The position numbers were made by a program, and so were the translations under genes. This document shows, piece after piece, positions 27,352 through 35,901 of a DNA stretch of 47,731 nucleotides (the stretch's first letter is position 1; the number at the start of each line of letters is the position of its first letter). The stretch lies in contig NZ_CYIG01000027.1 in the NCBI RefSeq assembly GCF_001298675.1, positions 1-47,731 of the forward strand. Direction: 5' to 3'. This DNA comes from Paenacidovorax caeni. Lineage in GTDB: Bacteria > Pseudomonadota > Gammaproteobacteria > Burkholderiales > Burkholderiaceae_C. Under the pieces are notes generated by a model. The model made no database searches. It was given only the letters and a program-made list of their open reading frames with translations, and had not been told where the DNA came from.

Positions 27352-27831
27352 CTACACCGGCACCGCCGTCGAGAACTTCGCCCGCTTGACGCCGAAGAAC
27401 GCCTTGACGTTGCGCACGTTCGCATCCTGCGTGAACAGGCGCTGCGCCAGGGCCAGGTAGCTGGGCATGTCGCGTGTGTGGGTGACCAGCACGAAGTCCG
27501 GCCCCGGCGATACGCGCCAGCATTGCTGCACGGCGGCGTCGGCTACGGCGCGGGCTTCGAAGGCGTCCAGCTGTTCGGCATCCTGGCGGTCTAGCGTCAC
27601 CTCAACGATGGCCGAGAGGCCGTGCCCCACCAGCGCTGCCAGCCGTGCGGGTGGCACGATGGCCACCTGGCGTTCGATCAGCCCCAGCGCGTGCAGCCGC
27701 CGCACGCGCCGCAGGCAGGTGGGGGGCGACACGTGCACGCGCGCGGCCAGGTCCTGGTTGCTCAGGCTAGCGTCGTGCTGCAGGGCATTGAGCAGCTGCA
27801 GGTCGATGGCATCGAGCTCATTGGATTCCAT
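27352..27831 (-). CDS. Lrp/AsnC-family transcriptional regulator
   Basis: 159 residues. The N-terminal winged HTH (LDAIDLQLLNALQHDASLS, NQDLAARVHVSPPTCLRR) is followed by a RAM/AsnC ligand-binding domain (VEVTLDRQ, WRVSPGPDFVLVTHTRDMPSYLAL). Such regulators sense amino acids and often act on a neighbouring gene and on themselves. It is divergent from glmS. The intervening 130 bp is strikingly AT-rich and holds two similar 12-bp elements that could be its operators. The effector is unknown. Confidence 0.92.
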   Translation of the reverse strand: MESNELDAIDLQLLNALQHDASLSNQDLAARVHVSPPTCLRRVRRLHALGLIERQVAIVPPARLAALVGHGLSAIVEVTLDRQDAEQLDAFEARAVADAAVQQCWRVSPGPDFVLVTHTRDMPSYLALAQRLFTQDANVRNVKAFFGVKRAKFSTAVPV

Positions 27832-27846
27832 TTTTATGCTGATGAT

Positions 27847-27887
27847 GAAATTAAATTCTGCAATTCACAATCATTGAAATTTAATTC
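27847..27887. promoter_or_regulatory. AT-rich operator candidate between the lrp-type gene and glmS
   Basis: GAAATTAAATTC (27847-27858) and GAAATTTAATTC (27876-27887) are near-identical, near-palindromic elements 29 bp apart; the second is part of TTGAAATTTAATTCAA. The location and AT-rich palindromic character fit Lrp/AsnC binding. Confidence 0.45.
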
Positions 27888-27961
27888 AAAAAATCGGCAA
27901 AAAACAATCAGAAATTTTTTCTCTGCACCCCTAGCATGGCAGCTTCTTCAAGGAGCTTTCC

Positions 27962-29824
27962 ATGTGCGGCATCGTCGGCGCAGTCTCTTCGCGCAACATC
28001 GTTCCCATCCTCGTGCAAGGGCTGCAGCGCCTGGAATACCGTGGCTACGACTCCTGCGGCGTGGCTGTGCATGGCGCCAGTCTGGGAGGGGCGCCGGGCC
28101 TGCAGCGCGCGCGCAGCACAGCGCGCGTGGCCGAGCTGCTCGCCCAGGTGCAGGCTGAGAACCTGCAGGGTGCGACCGGCATTGCCCACACGCGCTGGGC
28201 GACGCACGGCGCGCCTGCGGTGCATAACGCGCATCCACACTTCAGCCATGGCCCCGGCAGCGAAGGCCCGGGCCACGTGGCGCTGGTACACAACGGCATC
28301 ATCGAGAACCATGAGGAACTGCGCGCAGAGCTGCAGGCGCGCGGCTACGTCTTTGCCAGCCAGACCGACACCGAGGTCATCGCGCATCTGGTGGACAGCC
28401 TCTATGGCGGCGATTTGTTCGAGGCCGTGCAGGCTGCCACGGCGCGGCTGCGCGGCGCCTACGCCATCGCCGTGATGCACCGCGACGAGCCGCACCGCGT
28501 CGTTGGTGCGCGTGCCGGCTCGCCGCTGGTGCTGGGCGTGGGCGAAGGTGAGAACTTCCTCGCCAGCGACGCCATGGCCCTGGCCGGGGTGACGGACCAG
28601 ATCGTCTATCTGGAAGAGGGCGACTTGGTGGACCTGCAACTTGGCCGCTACTGGGTGGCTGGGCGCGATGGTCGCCCGTTGGACGCCGCACAGCGCCCCG
28701 TGCGCACCGTGCATGCGCACAGCGGTGCGGCCGAGTTGGGGCCGTACCGGCATTACATGCAAAAGGAAATCTTCGAGCAGCCGCGCGCTATCGCCGACAC
28801 GCTCGAAGGCGTGCACGGCATCGTGCCCGAGCTGTTTGGTGATGGTGCCTACCGCGTGTTCAAGGACATTGACGCCGTGCTCATCCTGGCCTGTGGCACC
28901 AGCTACTACAGCGGTTGCGTGGCCAAGTACTGGCTGGAGAGCATCGCGCGTATCCCCACCCAGGTGGAAATCGCCAGTGAATACCGCTACCGCGATACCG
29001 TGCCGAACCCGCGCCAGTTGGTGGTGACCATCAGCCAGTCGGGCGAAACGGCCGATACCCTGGCCGCGCTGCGCCATGCACAGAGCCTGGGCCACCGCCA
29101 CACGCTGACGGTGTGCAACGTGGCCACCAGTGCCATGGTGCGCGAATGCCAACTGGCCTACGTGACGCGCGCCGGAGTGGAGATCGGCGTGGCCTCCACC
29201 AAGGCCTTCACCACGCAGCTGGCGGGGCTGTTTCTGCTCACGCTGGCGTTGGCCCAGGTACATGGGCGCCTGACCGAAGCGCAGGAGGCTGCGCACCTCA
29301 AGGCGATGCGTCACCTGCCCGTAGCGCTGCAGGCCGTGCTGGCGCTGGAGCCACAGGTGATCCGCTGGGCCGAGGACTTTGCGCGCATGGAAAATGCGCT
29401 GTTCCTGGGGCGGGGCGTGCACTACCCGGTGGCGCTGGAGGGGGCGCTCAAACTCAAGGAAATCAGCTATATCCACGCCGAGGCCTACCCGGCGGGCGAG
29501 CTCAAGCATGGCCCGCTGGCGTTGGTGACCAGCAGCATGCCGGTGGTGACGGTGGCGCCCAACGACGCGCTGCTAGAAAAGCTCAAGAGCAACATGCAGG
29601 AAGTGCGCGCACGTGGTGGTGTACTCTACGTGCTGGCCGACGCCGACACGCGCATCGAAAGCGCCGAGGGGCTGCACGTCATCCGTATGCCCGAGCACTA
29701 CGGGCCGTTGAGCCCGCTGCTGCACGTGGTGCCCCTGCAACTGCTGGCCTACCACACAGCTTGCGCGCGGGGGACGGATGTTGACAAGCCGCGTAACCTG
29801 GCGAAGAGCGTGACCGTGGAGTAG
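27962..29824 (+). CDS. glmS: glutamine-fructose-6-phosphate aminotransferase
   Basis: 620 residues. Converts fructose-6-P and glutamine to glucosamine-6-P. The N-terminal glutaminase starts MCGIVGAV, with Cys2 as nucleophile after Met removal; GYDSCGVAV and HTRWATHG are present. Two SIS sugar-isomerase domains follow ([25 protein letters not shown]), and the C-terminus is the conserved [17 protein letters not shown] precedes the ATG. No glmS ribozyme is expected or seen. Together with glmU it supplies UDP-GlcNAc. The gene is the last intact one before the rearranged junction. Confidence 0.97.
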   Translation: MCGIVGAVSSRNIVPILVQGLQRLEYRGYDSCGVAVHGASLGGAPGLQRARSTARVAELLAQVQAENLQGATGIAHTRWATHGAPAVHNAHPHFSHGPGSEGPGHVALVHNGIIENHEELRAELQARGYVFASQTDTEVIAHLVDSLYGGDLFEAVQAATARLRGAYAIAVMHRDEPHRVVGARAGSPLVLGVGEGENFLASDAMALAGVTDQIVYLEEGDLVDLQLGRYWVAGRDGRPLDAAQRPVRTVHAHSGAAELGPYRHYMQKEIFEQPRAIADTLEGVHGIVPELFGDGAYRVFKDIDAVLILACGTSYYSGCVAKYWLESIARIPTQVEIASEYRYRDTVPNPRQLVVTISQSGETADTLAALRHAQSLGHRHTLTVCNVATSAMVRECQLAYVTRAGVEIGVASTKAFTTQLAGLFLLTLALAQVHGRLTEAQEAAHLKAMRHLPVALQAVLALEPQVIRWAEDFARMENALFLGRGVHYPVALEGALKLKEISYIHAEAYPAGELKHGPLALVTSSMPVVTVAPNDALLEKLKSNMQEVRARGGVLYVLADADTRIESAEGLHVIRMPEHYGPLSPLLHVVPLQLLAYHTACARGTDVDKPRNLAKSVTVE

Positions 29825-29855
29825 CTTTGCTACTGGGTCAACTCCCACTGACCGT

Positions 29856-29894
29856 AAAAATAAAAAGTGTCAAAGAAAAATAAAAAGTGTCAAA
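29856..29894. repeat. two 19-bp AT-rich direct repeats, period 20
   Basis: Identical copies of AAAAATAAAAAGTGTCAAA lie at 29856-29874 and 29876-29894, right after a TGGGTCAACTCCCACTGACC stretch. Multiple short repeats next to a TGGGTCA-type end recall IS21-family termini, so this may be an IS remnant (weak inference). Confidence 0.5.
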
Positions 29895-29935
29895 AAATTC
29901 GGGCGCCGGCTCGAGGCTCTTGGACAGGTCACAAG

Positions 29936-30046
29936 TGGGTGATTCTCAAATTGGCCGAAGGATTGGGCGTGACGCCTGGCGTGTTGCTGGATCAGACGGA
30001 GGGGAAGATGCGGAACGCTGATAGAGCTGCTTCGCCGACCCGCTGA
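29936..30046 (+). pseudogene. C-terminal remnant of an XRE-type HTH regulator
   Basis: The frame WVILKLAEGLGVTPGVLLDQ ending at the TGA at 30044-30046 matches the last helix-turn-helix segment and tail of Cro/CI-type regulators (the pattern 'LxxLAxALGVxxxxLL'). The recognition helix and everything upstream are absent; the reading continues without a start into the AT-rich repeats. It is therefore a truncated fragment about 36 codons long. The region from 30047 to 30215 holds no gene I can recognise. Confidence 0.45.
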
Positions 30047-30215
30047 TCCTTCCTTGAGTGCAGTTGTCTCGCCTGATCATGTAAGCATCGCAGCATGCGA
30101 ACTACGCGCACCGACAAGGGTGAAGCGCCCCGGATTTCGAGGAGGCCCCGTGTTTGAGATCATGGAGTCATCAGCCCTCTGATGTGCACCTCGTAAAGTC
30201 TTGTTTTATCTGGGA

Positions 30216-30890
30216 ATTCACAGCGGCTCGCCGCCGCGCCCGGGCGAAATCTCGCTGGCCCATGAAGGCGTGCTGTTCCTCGACGAATTCCCGGAATTCG
30301 CGCGCAGCGCGCTGGAGGCGCTGCGCGAGCCGCTGGAGACCGGCCGCATCACCATCGCGCGCGCGGCGCAGCGTGCCGAGTTCCCGGCGCGCTTCCAGCT
30401 CGTGGCGGCCATGAACCCCTGCCCCTGCGGCTTCGCCGGGTCGCGCCAGCAGGCCTGCCGCTGCACGCCCGACCAGGTGGCGCGCTACCAGGGCAAGCTC
30501 AGCGGCCCGCTGCTCGACCGCATCGACCTGCATGTGGAGGTGCCCGCCCTGCCCGCGCAGGAGCTGCTGCATGCCCCGGCGGGCGAAGCCAGCCAGGTGG
30601 TGCGCGCGCGCGTGGTGCAGGCCCGCGAACGCGCACTGGCGCGCCAGGGCAAGCCCAACCACGCGCTGCAGGGCCAGGAGCTGGACGCGCACCTGGCGCT
30701 GGCCCCCGCGGCGCAGGACTTCCTGCAGGCCGCCGCCACCCGGCTGGGCTGGTCGGCACGCGCCACGCACTGCACGCTGCGCGTGGCGCGCACCATCGCC
30801 GACCTGGCGGCCAGCGGCGCCATCGGCACCGCCCACATCGCGGAGGCCGTGCAGTACCGCCGCGTGCTGCGCCCGGCCTCGGCCGCATGA
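30216..30890 (+). pseudogene. comM: 5'-truncated comM (YifB/Mg-chelatase-like AAA+ ATPase)
   Basis: Only the C-terminal ~225 of about 500 residues remain. The homology starts abruptly at GSPPRPGEISLAHEGVLFLDE, the Walker B region; the Lon-protease-like N-domain and Walker A site are missing. AMNPCPCGF, CTPDQVARYQGKLSGPLLDRIDLH and the C-terminal Mg-chelatase domain (HCTLRVARTIADL) follow. Intact ComM is a branch-migration helicase used in natural transformation, so this copy cannot work. A TTG at 30201 could start translation. Upstream is the scar with IS-like and HTH fragments. The stop overlaps the kinase start as ATGA. Confidence 0.85.
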
Positions 30891-32998
30891 CCCCGGGGCA
30901 TGCCATGGCGCCGGGGCTGCCGGCGGCGTCGGCGCGGCGCGGACGGCTCGGGCGGCTGCTCCTGCCGGGCTGGTTCGTGCTCTCCCTGGGGCTGGTGGCC
31001 CTGGCCATCCTCGGGCCCAGCCTGTGGCCCGGCGGCGCGCGCGGCCTGCAGTTGGGGCTCGGCATCCCCCTGCAGGCACTGGCCGACCCCGGGGGCACGC
31101 TGGCCCTGGCGGACGTGCTCGCCCTGCCCGATGCGGCCTTCACGCGGCTGGACGCGCCGCTGAGCCAGGGCTACACGCGCGATATCTACTGGCTGAAGGC
31201 CACCGCCCCGGCCGCCGCGCCCGGCGACGCCACACCCGCGCCCGCCCGTCGCCTGTGGCTCAGCATCCTGCCGAGCTACCTCGACAGCGTCACGCTGTAC
31301 CAGCCCGGGGGCGACGGCAGCGGCCACTGGCAGGCGCAGCGCAGCGGCGACACCGTGCCCATGGCACAGCGCCTGCGCGTGCGGCAGCTCATGTTCCCGC
31401 TGCGGGAGGGCCAGCCCTTCATCCTGCGCGTGCAGACCACCAGCCCCATGCAGCTCGACGCCACGGTGTGGCGCAGCCCGGCGCTGCTGGCGCATCTCTC
31501 GGGCGTCGAATGGGCCTCCGGCGTGCACCAGGGCATCAACTTCGCGCTGGTCCTGCTGGTCGCCGGGGCCGCGCTGTTCCTGCGCCTGCGCAGCCTGTGG
31601 GCGCTGGCGGCGGGCGCCACGGCCACGCTGGTGCACGGCGCGCTGGACCGGGGCTACCTGCAGGTCTGGCTGCCGGGCGCGCCGCCCCTGTGGGGCGACC
31701 TCGCCGTCAAGCTGGGCACCCTGATGCTGCCGATCGCGCTGTCGTGGCAGTTCCGCGCGCTGCTCACGCAGGGCTCGCGCTGGCGGCGCACCGACCGCGC
31801 GCTGCTGGCGCTCGGCGTGGCGCCGCTGCTGTGCCTGCCCAGCATTCCGCTGGGCCGCTACGAGGACTGGGCCTGGATCGGCGTGGCAGCGCCCTGGGCC
31901 ATCAGCGCGCTGTTCGCCGTGGTCGCGTGGAGCAACCTGCTGCGCGAACGCTGCTCGATGGTGAACGTGCTGATGGCGGGCCCTTCCACGCTGTACGGCG
32001 TGATGGGCCTGTACGTGACGGCGGCGTACACCGGGCTGGTGCAGTTGCCCCCCATCGAGACCAGCGTGCTCTGGCAGTTGAACACCCTGCTGGTCAACAT
32101 CGTCGTCACGGTGGCCCTGGGCGCGGGGCTGTACCAGCGGTTCGGCGACGCCATGCGCCGCCAGGCCCACCTGTACGCGCGCCTGGCGAAGTCCGAGCAT
32201 GCGCTGGAGGAGCGCGTGCGCCAGCGCACGGCGGAGCTGCAGCAGACCCAGAACGCGCTGCATGCCGCGCTGCACGGCGAGCGGGCGCTGCGGCAGGAGC
32301 AGCGGCAGTTCTTCGCCATGATCAACCACGAGTTCCGCACGCCCCTGGCGGTGGTGGACAGCGCTGCCACCGAGCAGCAGGCCTTTCCCGGCCCGGAAAC
32401 CGCCCCGCAGGTGGAGCGCGCGGCCCAGATCCGCCGCGCCTGCCGCCGCCTGATGGCGCTGGTGGATAACTGCCTGCTCAGCGACCGCCTGGACGCCCAG
32501 GCCTTCAAGCCCCAGTGGCGCGACGTGCCGCTGGCCGACATCGTCGATGCGGCCGCCGAGCTGGTGCAGTGGTCGCGCCGCCACCACCTGCGCCTGGACA
32601 CCGCGCGCGCCCCGGCGTGGTGGACCTGCGACCCGGCGCTGGTGCGCATCGCCCTGTCCAACCTGGTGGACAACGCCGTCAAGCACGCCCAGCCCGGGGA
32701 GATCGTCCTCAGCGCGCACAGCCCGGCGCCCGGCCTGCTGGCACTGGCCGTGAGCGACCAGGGGCCTGGCCTGCCGCCCGAGGCGGCGCAGCACCTCTTC
32801 GCGCGCTACGAGCGCGGCGCACGCACCGGCCAGGCCAGCGGCTACGGGCTGGGCCTGTGGGTGGCGCGGCGCATCGCACAGTTGCACGGCGGCGACGTGC
32901 AGGCCACGGCGTCGGCGCAGGGCGGCACCTGCTTCACGCTCACCCTGGCGAGCGGCGGGGCCGCGGCATCCGCCGGGTGCTCCTCATTCAATAGCTGA
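30887..32998 (+). CDS. 7TM-DISM sensor histidine kinase
   Basis: 703 residues. A signal-anchor helix (30-50) leads to a periplasmic 7TMR-DISM-type sensory domain (about 80-200: YWLKATAP, LWLSILPSYLDSVTLYQP, QPFILRVQTTS). A seven-helix membrane block (about 210-410), a coiled coil (YARLAKSEHALEERVRQRTAEL) and HisKA with MINHEFRTPLAV (His about 481) follow. The HATPase has LVDNAVKHA, SDQGPGLP and GYGLGLWVARRI, all intact. The ligand may be a carbohydrate or other small molecule. There is no response regulator beside it. The start overlaps the comM stop, and the last codons (SSFNS) lie in a palindromic repeat copy. Confidence 0.9.
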   Translation: MTPGHAMAPGLPAASARRGRLGRLLLPGWFVLSLGLVALAILGPSLWPGGARGLQLGLGIPLQALADPGGTLALADVLALPDAAFTRLDAPLSQGYTRDIYWLKATAPAAAPGDATPAPARRLWLSILPSYLDSVTLYQPGGDGSGHWQAQRSGDTVPMAQRLRVRQLMFPLREGQPFILRVQTTSPMQLDATVWRSPALLAHLSGVEWASGVHQGINFALVLLVAGAALFLRLRSLWALAAGATATLVHGALDRGYLQVWLPGAPPLWGDLAVKLGTLMLPIALSWQFRALLTQGSRWRRTDRALLALGVAPLLCLPSIPLGRYEDWAWIGVAAPWAISALFAVVAWSNLLRERCSMVNVLMAGPSTLYGVMGLYVTAAYTGLVQLPPIETSVLWQLNTLLVNIVVTVALGAGLYQRFGDAMRRQAHLYARLAKSEHALEERVRQRTAELQQTQNALHAALHGERALRQEQRQFFAMINHEFRTPLAVVDSAATEQQAFPGPETAPQVERAAQIRRACRRLMALVDNCLLSDRLDAQAFKPQWRDVPLADIVDAAAELVQWSRRHHLRLDTARAPAWWTCDPALVRIALSNLVDNAVKHAQPGEIVLSAHSPAPGLLALAVSDQGPGLPPEAAQHLFARYERGARTGQASGYGLGLWVARRIAQLHGGDVQATASAQGGTCFTLTLASGGAAASAGCSSFNS

Positions 32999-33038
32999 CA
33001 GCGCTTGCCAGCAAAGGGCTGGAGGCCATTTTGGCTTG
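32988..33038 (+). repeat. dispersed palindromic repeat, copy 7
   Basis: The segment caatagctgacagcgcttgcc, split here as caatagctgacagcg and cttgcc, then aaagggctggaggcc and a T-rich tail matches the family. It supplies the stop codon of the 7TM kinase gene. Confidence 0.7.
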
Positions 33039-33060
33039 CAATCCACGCGCGGCCCCGCGT

Positions 33061-33837
33061 TCACAGGAACATGCCGCCCGACGCCTCGATGCGCTGCGCG
33101 TTGATCCAGCCCGTTCCCGGGGCCAGCAGCGCCGCGATCACGCCGCCGATGTCGTCGGGCTGGCCCGCCCGGCCCAGGGCCGTCTGCGCGGCGATGAAGG
33201 CATTCACCTGGGCGTTGTCGCGCACGGTGCCGCCGCCGAAGTCGGTCTCGATGGCGCCGGGCGCCACCACGTTCACGGCGATGCCGCGCGCGCCCAGCTC
33301 CTTGGCCAGGTAGCGCGTGAGCACTTCCACCGCGCCCTTCATCGCCGCATAGGCGGCATAGCCCGGCAGGGCGAAACGCGCCAGGCCGGAGGACACGTTC
33401 AGGATGCGGCCCCCGTCGTTCATCAGCGGCAGCAGCTTTTGCGTGAGGAAGAACACGCCCTTGAGGTGGATGGCCACCAGTTCGTCGAACTGCGCCTCGG
33501 TGGTCTCCATGAACGGGGTGTGGATGCCAATGCCGGCGTTGTTCACCAGGAAGTCGAAGCGCTCGCGCTGCCAGTGCTGGCGCAGGGCGTCCTGCACCTG
33601 CGCGGCGAACGCCGCGAAGCCGCCGCTGTGCGCCACGTCCAGCGGCAGGGCCAGCGCGCGGCGGCCCAGCGCCTCGATCTCGGCCACCACGGCCTGGGCC
33701 TCGGCGGCCTGGCTGCGGTAGGTGACGATCACGTCGATGCCGGCGCGCGCGGCATGCAGCGCCGCGTTGCGGCCCAGGCCCCGGCTGGCGCCGGTGATCA
33801 GGGCGATGGGGGTGGGTGCGGGAGTGGAGGCGGTCAT
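33061..33837 (-). CDS. short-chain dehydrogenase/reductase
   Basis: 258 residues. A classical SDR with the NAD(P) motif TGASRGLG (residues about 15-22), NNAGIG, catalytic Ser in LNVSSGLA, and YAAMK (Tyr and Lys of the YxxxK motif), then NVVAPGAIETDF and a C-terminal GWINAQRIEASGG typical of FabG-like oxidoreductases. An Arg three residues after the Gly motif hints at NADPH. The substrate is unknown. AAGGA precedes the ATG at 33837. It is divergent from a LysR regulator that probably controls it. Confidence 0.92.
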   Translation of the reverse strand: MTASTPAPTPIALITGASRGLGRNAALHAARAGIDVIVTYRSQAAEAQAVVAEIEALGRRALALPLDVAHSGGFAAFAAQVQDALRQHWQRERFDFLVNNAGIGIHTPFMETTEAQFDELVAIHLKGVFFLTQKLLPLMNDGGRILNVSSGLARFALPGYAAYAAMKGAVEVLTRYLAKELGARGIAVNVVAPGAIETDFGGGTVRDNAQVNAFIAAQTALGRAGQPDDIGGVIAALLAPGTGWINAQRIEASGGMFL

Positions 33838-33949
33838 GGCGAGGTCCTTTCCAGAGTGCGGGAGCCAAAGAGATGGCATGCACTTTATTGGGAGATCGAA
33901 TCGAGATAAATCCCTGAAAATCGACCACATCGTTCATGCAGGAAGAACA

Positions 33950-34906
33950 ATGAACCCCCTGGAGCGCATGCACATCTTCACGCGCGTGGCCGAACTCGCC
34001 AGCTTCACGCAGGCGGCGCAGGCGTTGGGCCTGCCCAAGGCCAGCGCCTCCACCGCCATCCAGCAACTGGAGGCGCAGCTGGGCACGCGGCTGCTGCACC
34101 GCACCACGCGGCGCGTGCAGCTCACGCAGGACGGCCAGGCCTGCTACGAGCGCTGCAAGGACCTGCTGGCCGAGGTGGATGCGCTGCAGTCCATGTTCCA
34201 GCAGGCCGACGGCGCGGGCCTGAAGGGGCGCGTGCGCATCGACATGTCCACCGGCATGGCGCGCAACGTGGTGGTGCCGCGCCTGCCCGAGCTGCTGCGC
34301 CAGCACCCCGGGCTGGCGCTGGAGCTGAGCAGCACCGAACGCCGCGTGGACGTGATCCGCGAAGGGTTCGACTGCGTGGTGCGCACCGGCACGGTGGTGG
34401 ACCAGAGCCTGGTGGCCCGCCCGCTGGGCATGGCGCCGCTGGCCAACTGCGCCAGCCCCGCCTACCTGCGGCGCCACGGAACGCCGCGCGCGCTGCCAGA
34501 CCTGGCGCAGCACCAGCTGGTGCATTTCGTGAACACGCTGGGTGCGCCCCCGGCCGGCTACGAGGCCGTGGTGGACGGCGCCCTGGTGCGCCAGCCCATG
34601 GCGGGCGCCATCACCGTGAACAACGCCGAAGCCTACGTGGCCGCCTGCCTGGCGGGCCTGGGCATCATCCAGGTGCCGCGCCTGGGCGTGGTGGACCTGC
34701 TGGCCCGCGGGGAACTGGTGGAGGTGCTGCCGCAGTGCGCCGCGCCGCCCATGCCGCTCACGCTGGTGTACGCCAACCGCCGCCACCTGCCGCGCCGCGT
34801 GCGCATGGTGATGGACTGGCTGGCCGAGGTGGTCGGTGCGCACCTGGGCGCGGAGGCAGGCCTCAGCCCGCCGCCCAGGCCCGCTGGTGCCACTGCGAAG
34901 GCGTGA
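33950..34906 (+). CDS. LysR-family transcriptional regulator
   Basis: 318 residues. The N-terminal HTH (LERMHIFTRVAELASFTQAA, then LGLPKASASTAIQQLE) and a LysR substrate domain are clear; the closest type is the short-chain-dehydrogenase-linked, CrgA/YhjC-like group. I chose the ATG at 33950 with GGAAG upstream; the longer open frame crosses the divergent promoter. The 112-bp gap to the SDR gene carries TTTAT (33884-33888) and ATAAA (33906-33910) around an ATCGAATCGAGAT core, a possible T-N11-A operator. The coding end overlaps the convergent araC-type gene by 44 nt. Confidence 0.92.
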   Translation: MNPLERMHIFTRVAELASFTQAAQALGLPKASASTAIQQLEAQLGTRLLHRTTRRVQLTQDGQACYERCKDLLAEVDALQSMFQQADGAGLKGRVRIDMSTGMARNVVVPRLPELLRQHPGLALELSSTERRVDVIREGFDCVVRTGTVVDQSLVARPLGMAPLANCASPAYLRRHGTPRALPDLAQHQLVHFVNTLGAPPAGYEAVVDGALVRQPMAGAITVNNAEAYVAACLAGLGIIQVPRLGVVDLLARGELVEVLPQCAAPPMPLTLVYANRRHLPRRVRMVMDWLAEVVGAHLGAEAGLSPPPRPAGATAKA

Positions 34907-35858
34907 GCCCGAAGCGCGCGCGGAACAGCTTGCTGAAGTCCGACGGGTCACCAAAGCCGCAGCGCCACGCCAGCGCGCCCACGTGCAGGCGCGGGCTCTG
35001 CTCGATCAGGCCCTGGGCGCGCTGCAGGCGCAACTCGCGCAGCGTGCCCATCACCGTCTGGCCCTGTGCGGCAAAGGCCTCGTACAGCCGCGTGCGCGAG
35101 CAGCCCGCGCCACGCGCTATCGAACCGGCGTCCAGGCCCTGGGTGTGGGCGTGCAGTTCCATGAAGCGCAATGCCGCCGCGTGGCGGCCGGCGTGCAGGC
35201 TCTCCCGCGCGTCCGGCAGGTCCACGCCCGCGCCCTGGCGGCCCAGGTTGCGCAGCATGAGCAGCGCCAGCGCGCGTGTCGCATCCAGCAGGCCGGCGTA
35301 TTCGGCCGCGTCGATGCGCTGGGGCTGGCGCACGAGCAGCGCCAGGTGGCCCAGTTGCGCGGCCAGCGCCGGCGCCAGCGTGCAACGCCCGGGCGCTATC
35401 GCCAGATTGCCCGGCTCGCGCCCCAGCGCCGCCTGCGCCACGTCGCGCGGCAGTGCCAGGAACGCCTCGCGCGAGCCTTCGCTCCAGCGGTAGCTGCCCA
35501 TGCGCCACGGGTCGTACAGGCCGAGCGTGCCGGGCCCGGCGCGCTGGTGCTCACCAGGCGCGGCGTCGCGCAGCATCTCGCCCGACTGGATCAGCGTGAG
35601 CACCACCATGCCGGGCGCATGCGCCATGCGCCGCGCCGCCGCGTGCATCTCGTAGGCCGAGGAGCGCATGGTGCCGAACACGCAACCACCGCCGCCGCGC
35701 AGCATCAGCAGCTCGGCGTCGAGCGCCGCGCCGGGCGGCGGCGGCAGCATTTCCACCCACTGGTGGGCGCGCTCGCGCCAGGCGTCGAAGCGCAGCGCCG
35801 GCTCCACGTCGTGGGTGTGCAGGCGCTCCAGCGTGCAGGGTGGTGCGGCGGGGGGCAT
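34863..35858 (-). CDS. AraC-family regulator 1 (AraC-binding-like N-domain)
   Basis: 331 residues. The N-terminal half resembles the FeaR/AraC-binding-like domain (LRFDAWRERAHQWVEML, SSAYEMHAAARRMAHAPGMV). The C-terminal half is a double helix-turn-helix AraC domain (IARGAGCSRTRLYEAFAAQG; WRCGFGDPSDFSKLFRARFG). It is a clear paralogue of the two AraC genes at 43.3-45.4 kb. CATAAT (35866-35871) ends 7 nt before the ATG, so a leaderless mRNA is likely. It lies just downstream of the GH72-like gene on the same strand, at the inner edge of the exoprotein cluster. The ligand is unknown. Confidence 0.9.
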   Translation of the reverse strand: MPPAAPPCTLERLHTHDVEPALRFDAWRERAHQWVEMLPPPPGAALDAELLMLRGGGGCVFGTMRSSAYEMHAAARRMAHAPGMVVLTLIQSGEMLRDAAPGEHQRAGPGTLGLYDPWRMGSYRWSEGSREAFLALPRDVAQAALGREPGNLAIAPGRCTLAPALAAQLGHLALLVRQPQRIDAAEYAGLLDATRALALLMLRNLGRQGAGVDLPDARESLHAGRHAAALRFMELHAHTQGLDAGSIARGAGCSRTRLYEAFAAQGQTVMGTLRELRLQRAQGLIEQSPRLHVGALAWRCGFGDPSDFSKLFRARFGLTPSQWHQRAWAAG

Positions 35859-35865
35859 GCGGCGG

Positions 35866-35871
35866 ATTATG
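35866..35871 (-). promoter_or_regulatory. -10-like hexamer giving a leaderless araC-1 mRNA
   Basis: CATAAT on the minus strand, followed by CCGCCGC and ATG. The expected transcription start coincides with the start codon. Confidence 0.5.
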
Positions 35872-35901
35872 GGGAAGGCCGCCCAGGCATGCCCGCCGGC
35901 C

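Noticed and set aside
29856-29894. Direct repeats considered as a CRISPR array
   Set aside because: Only two AT-rich units with a 1-nt spacer and no cas genes.
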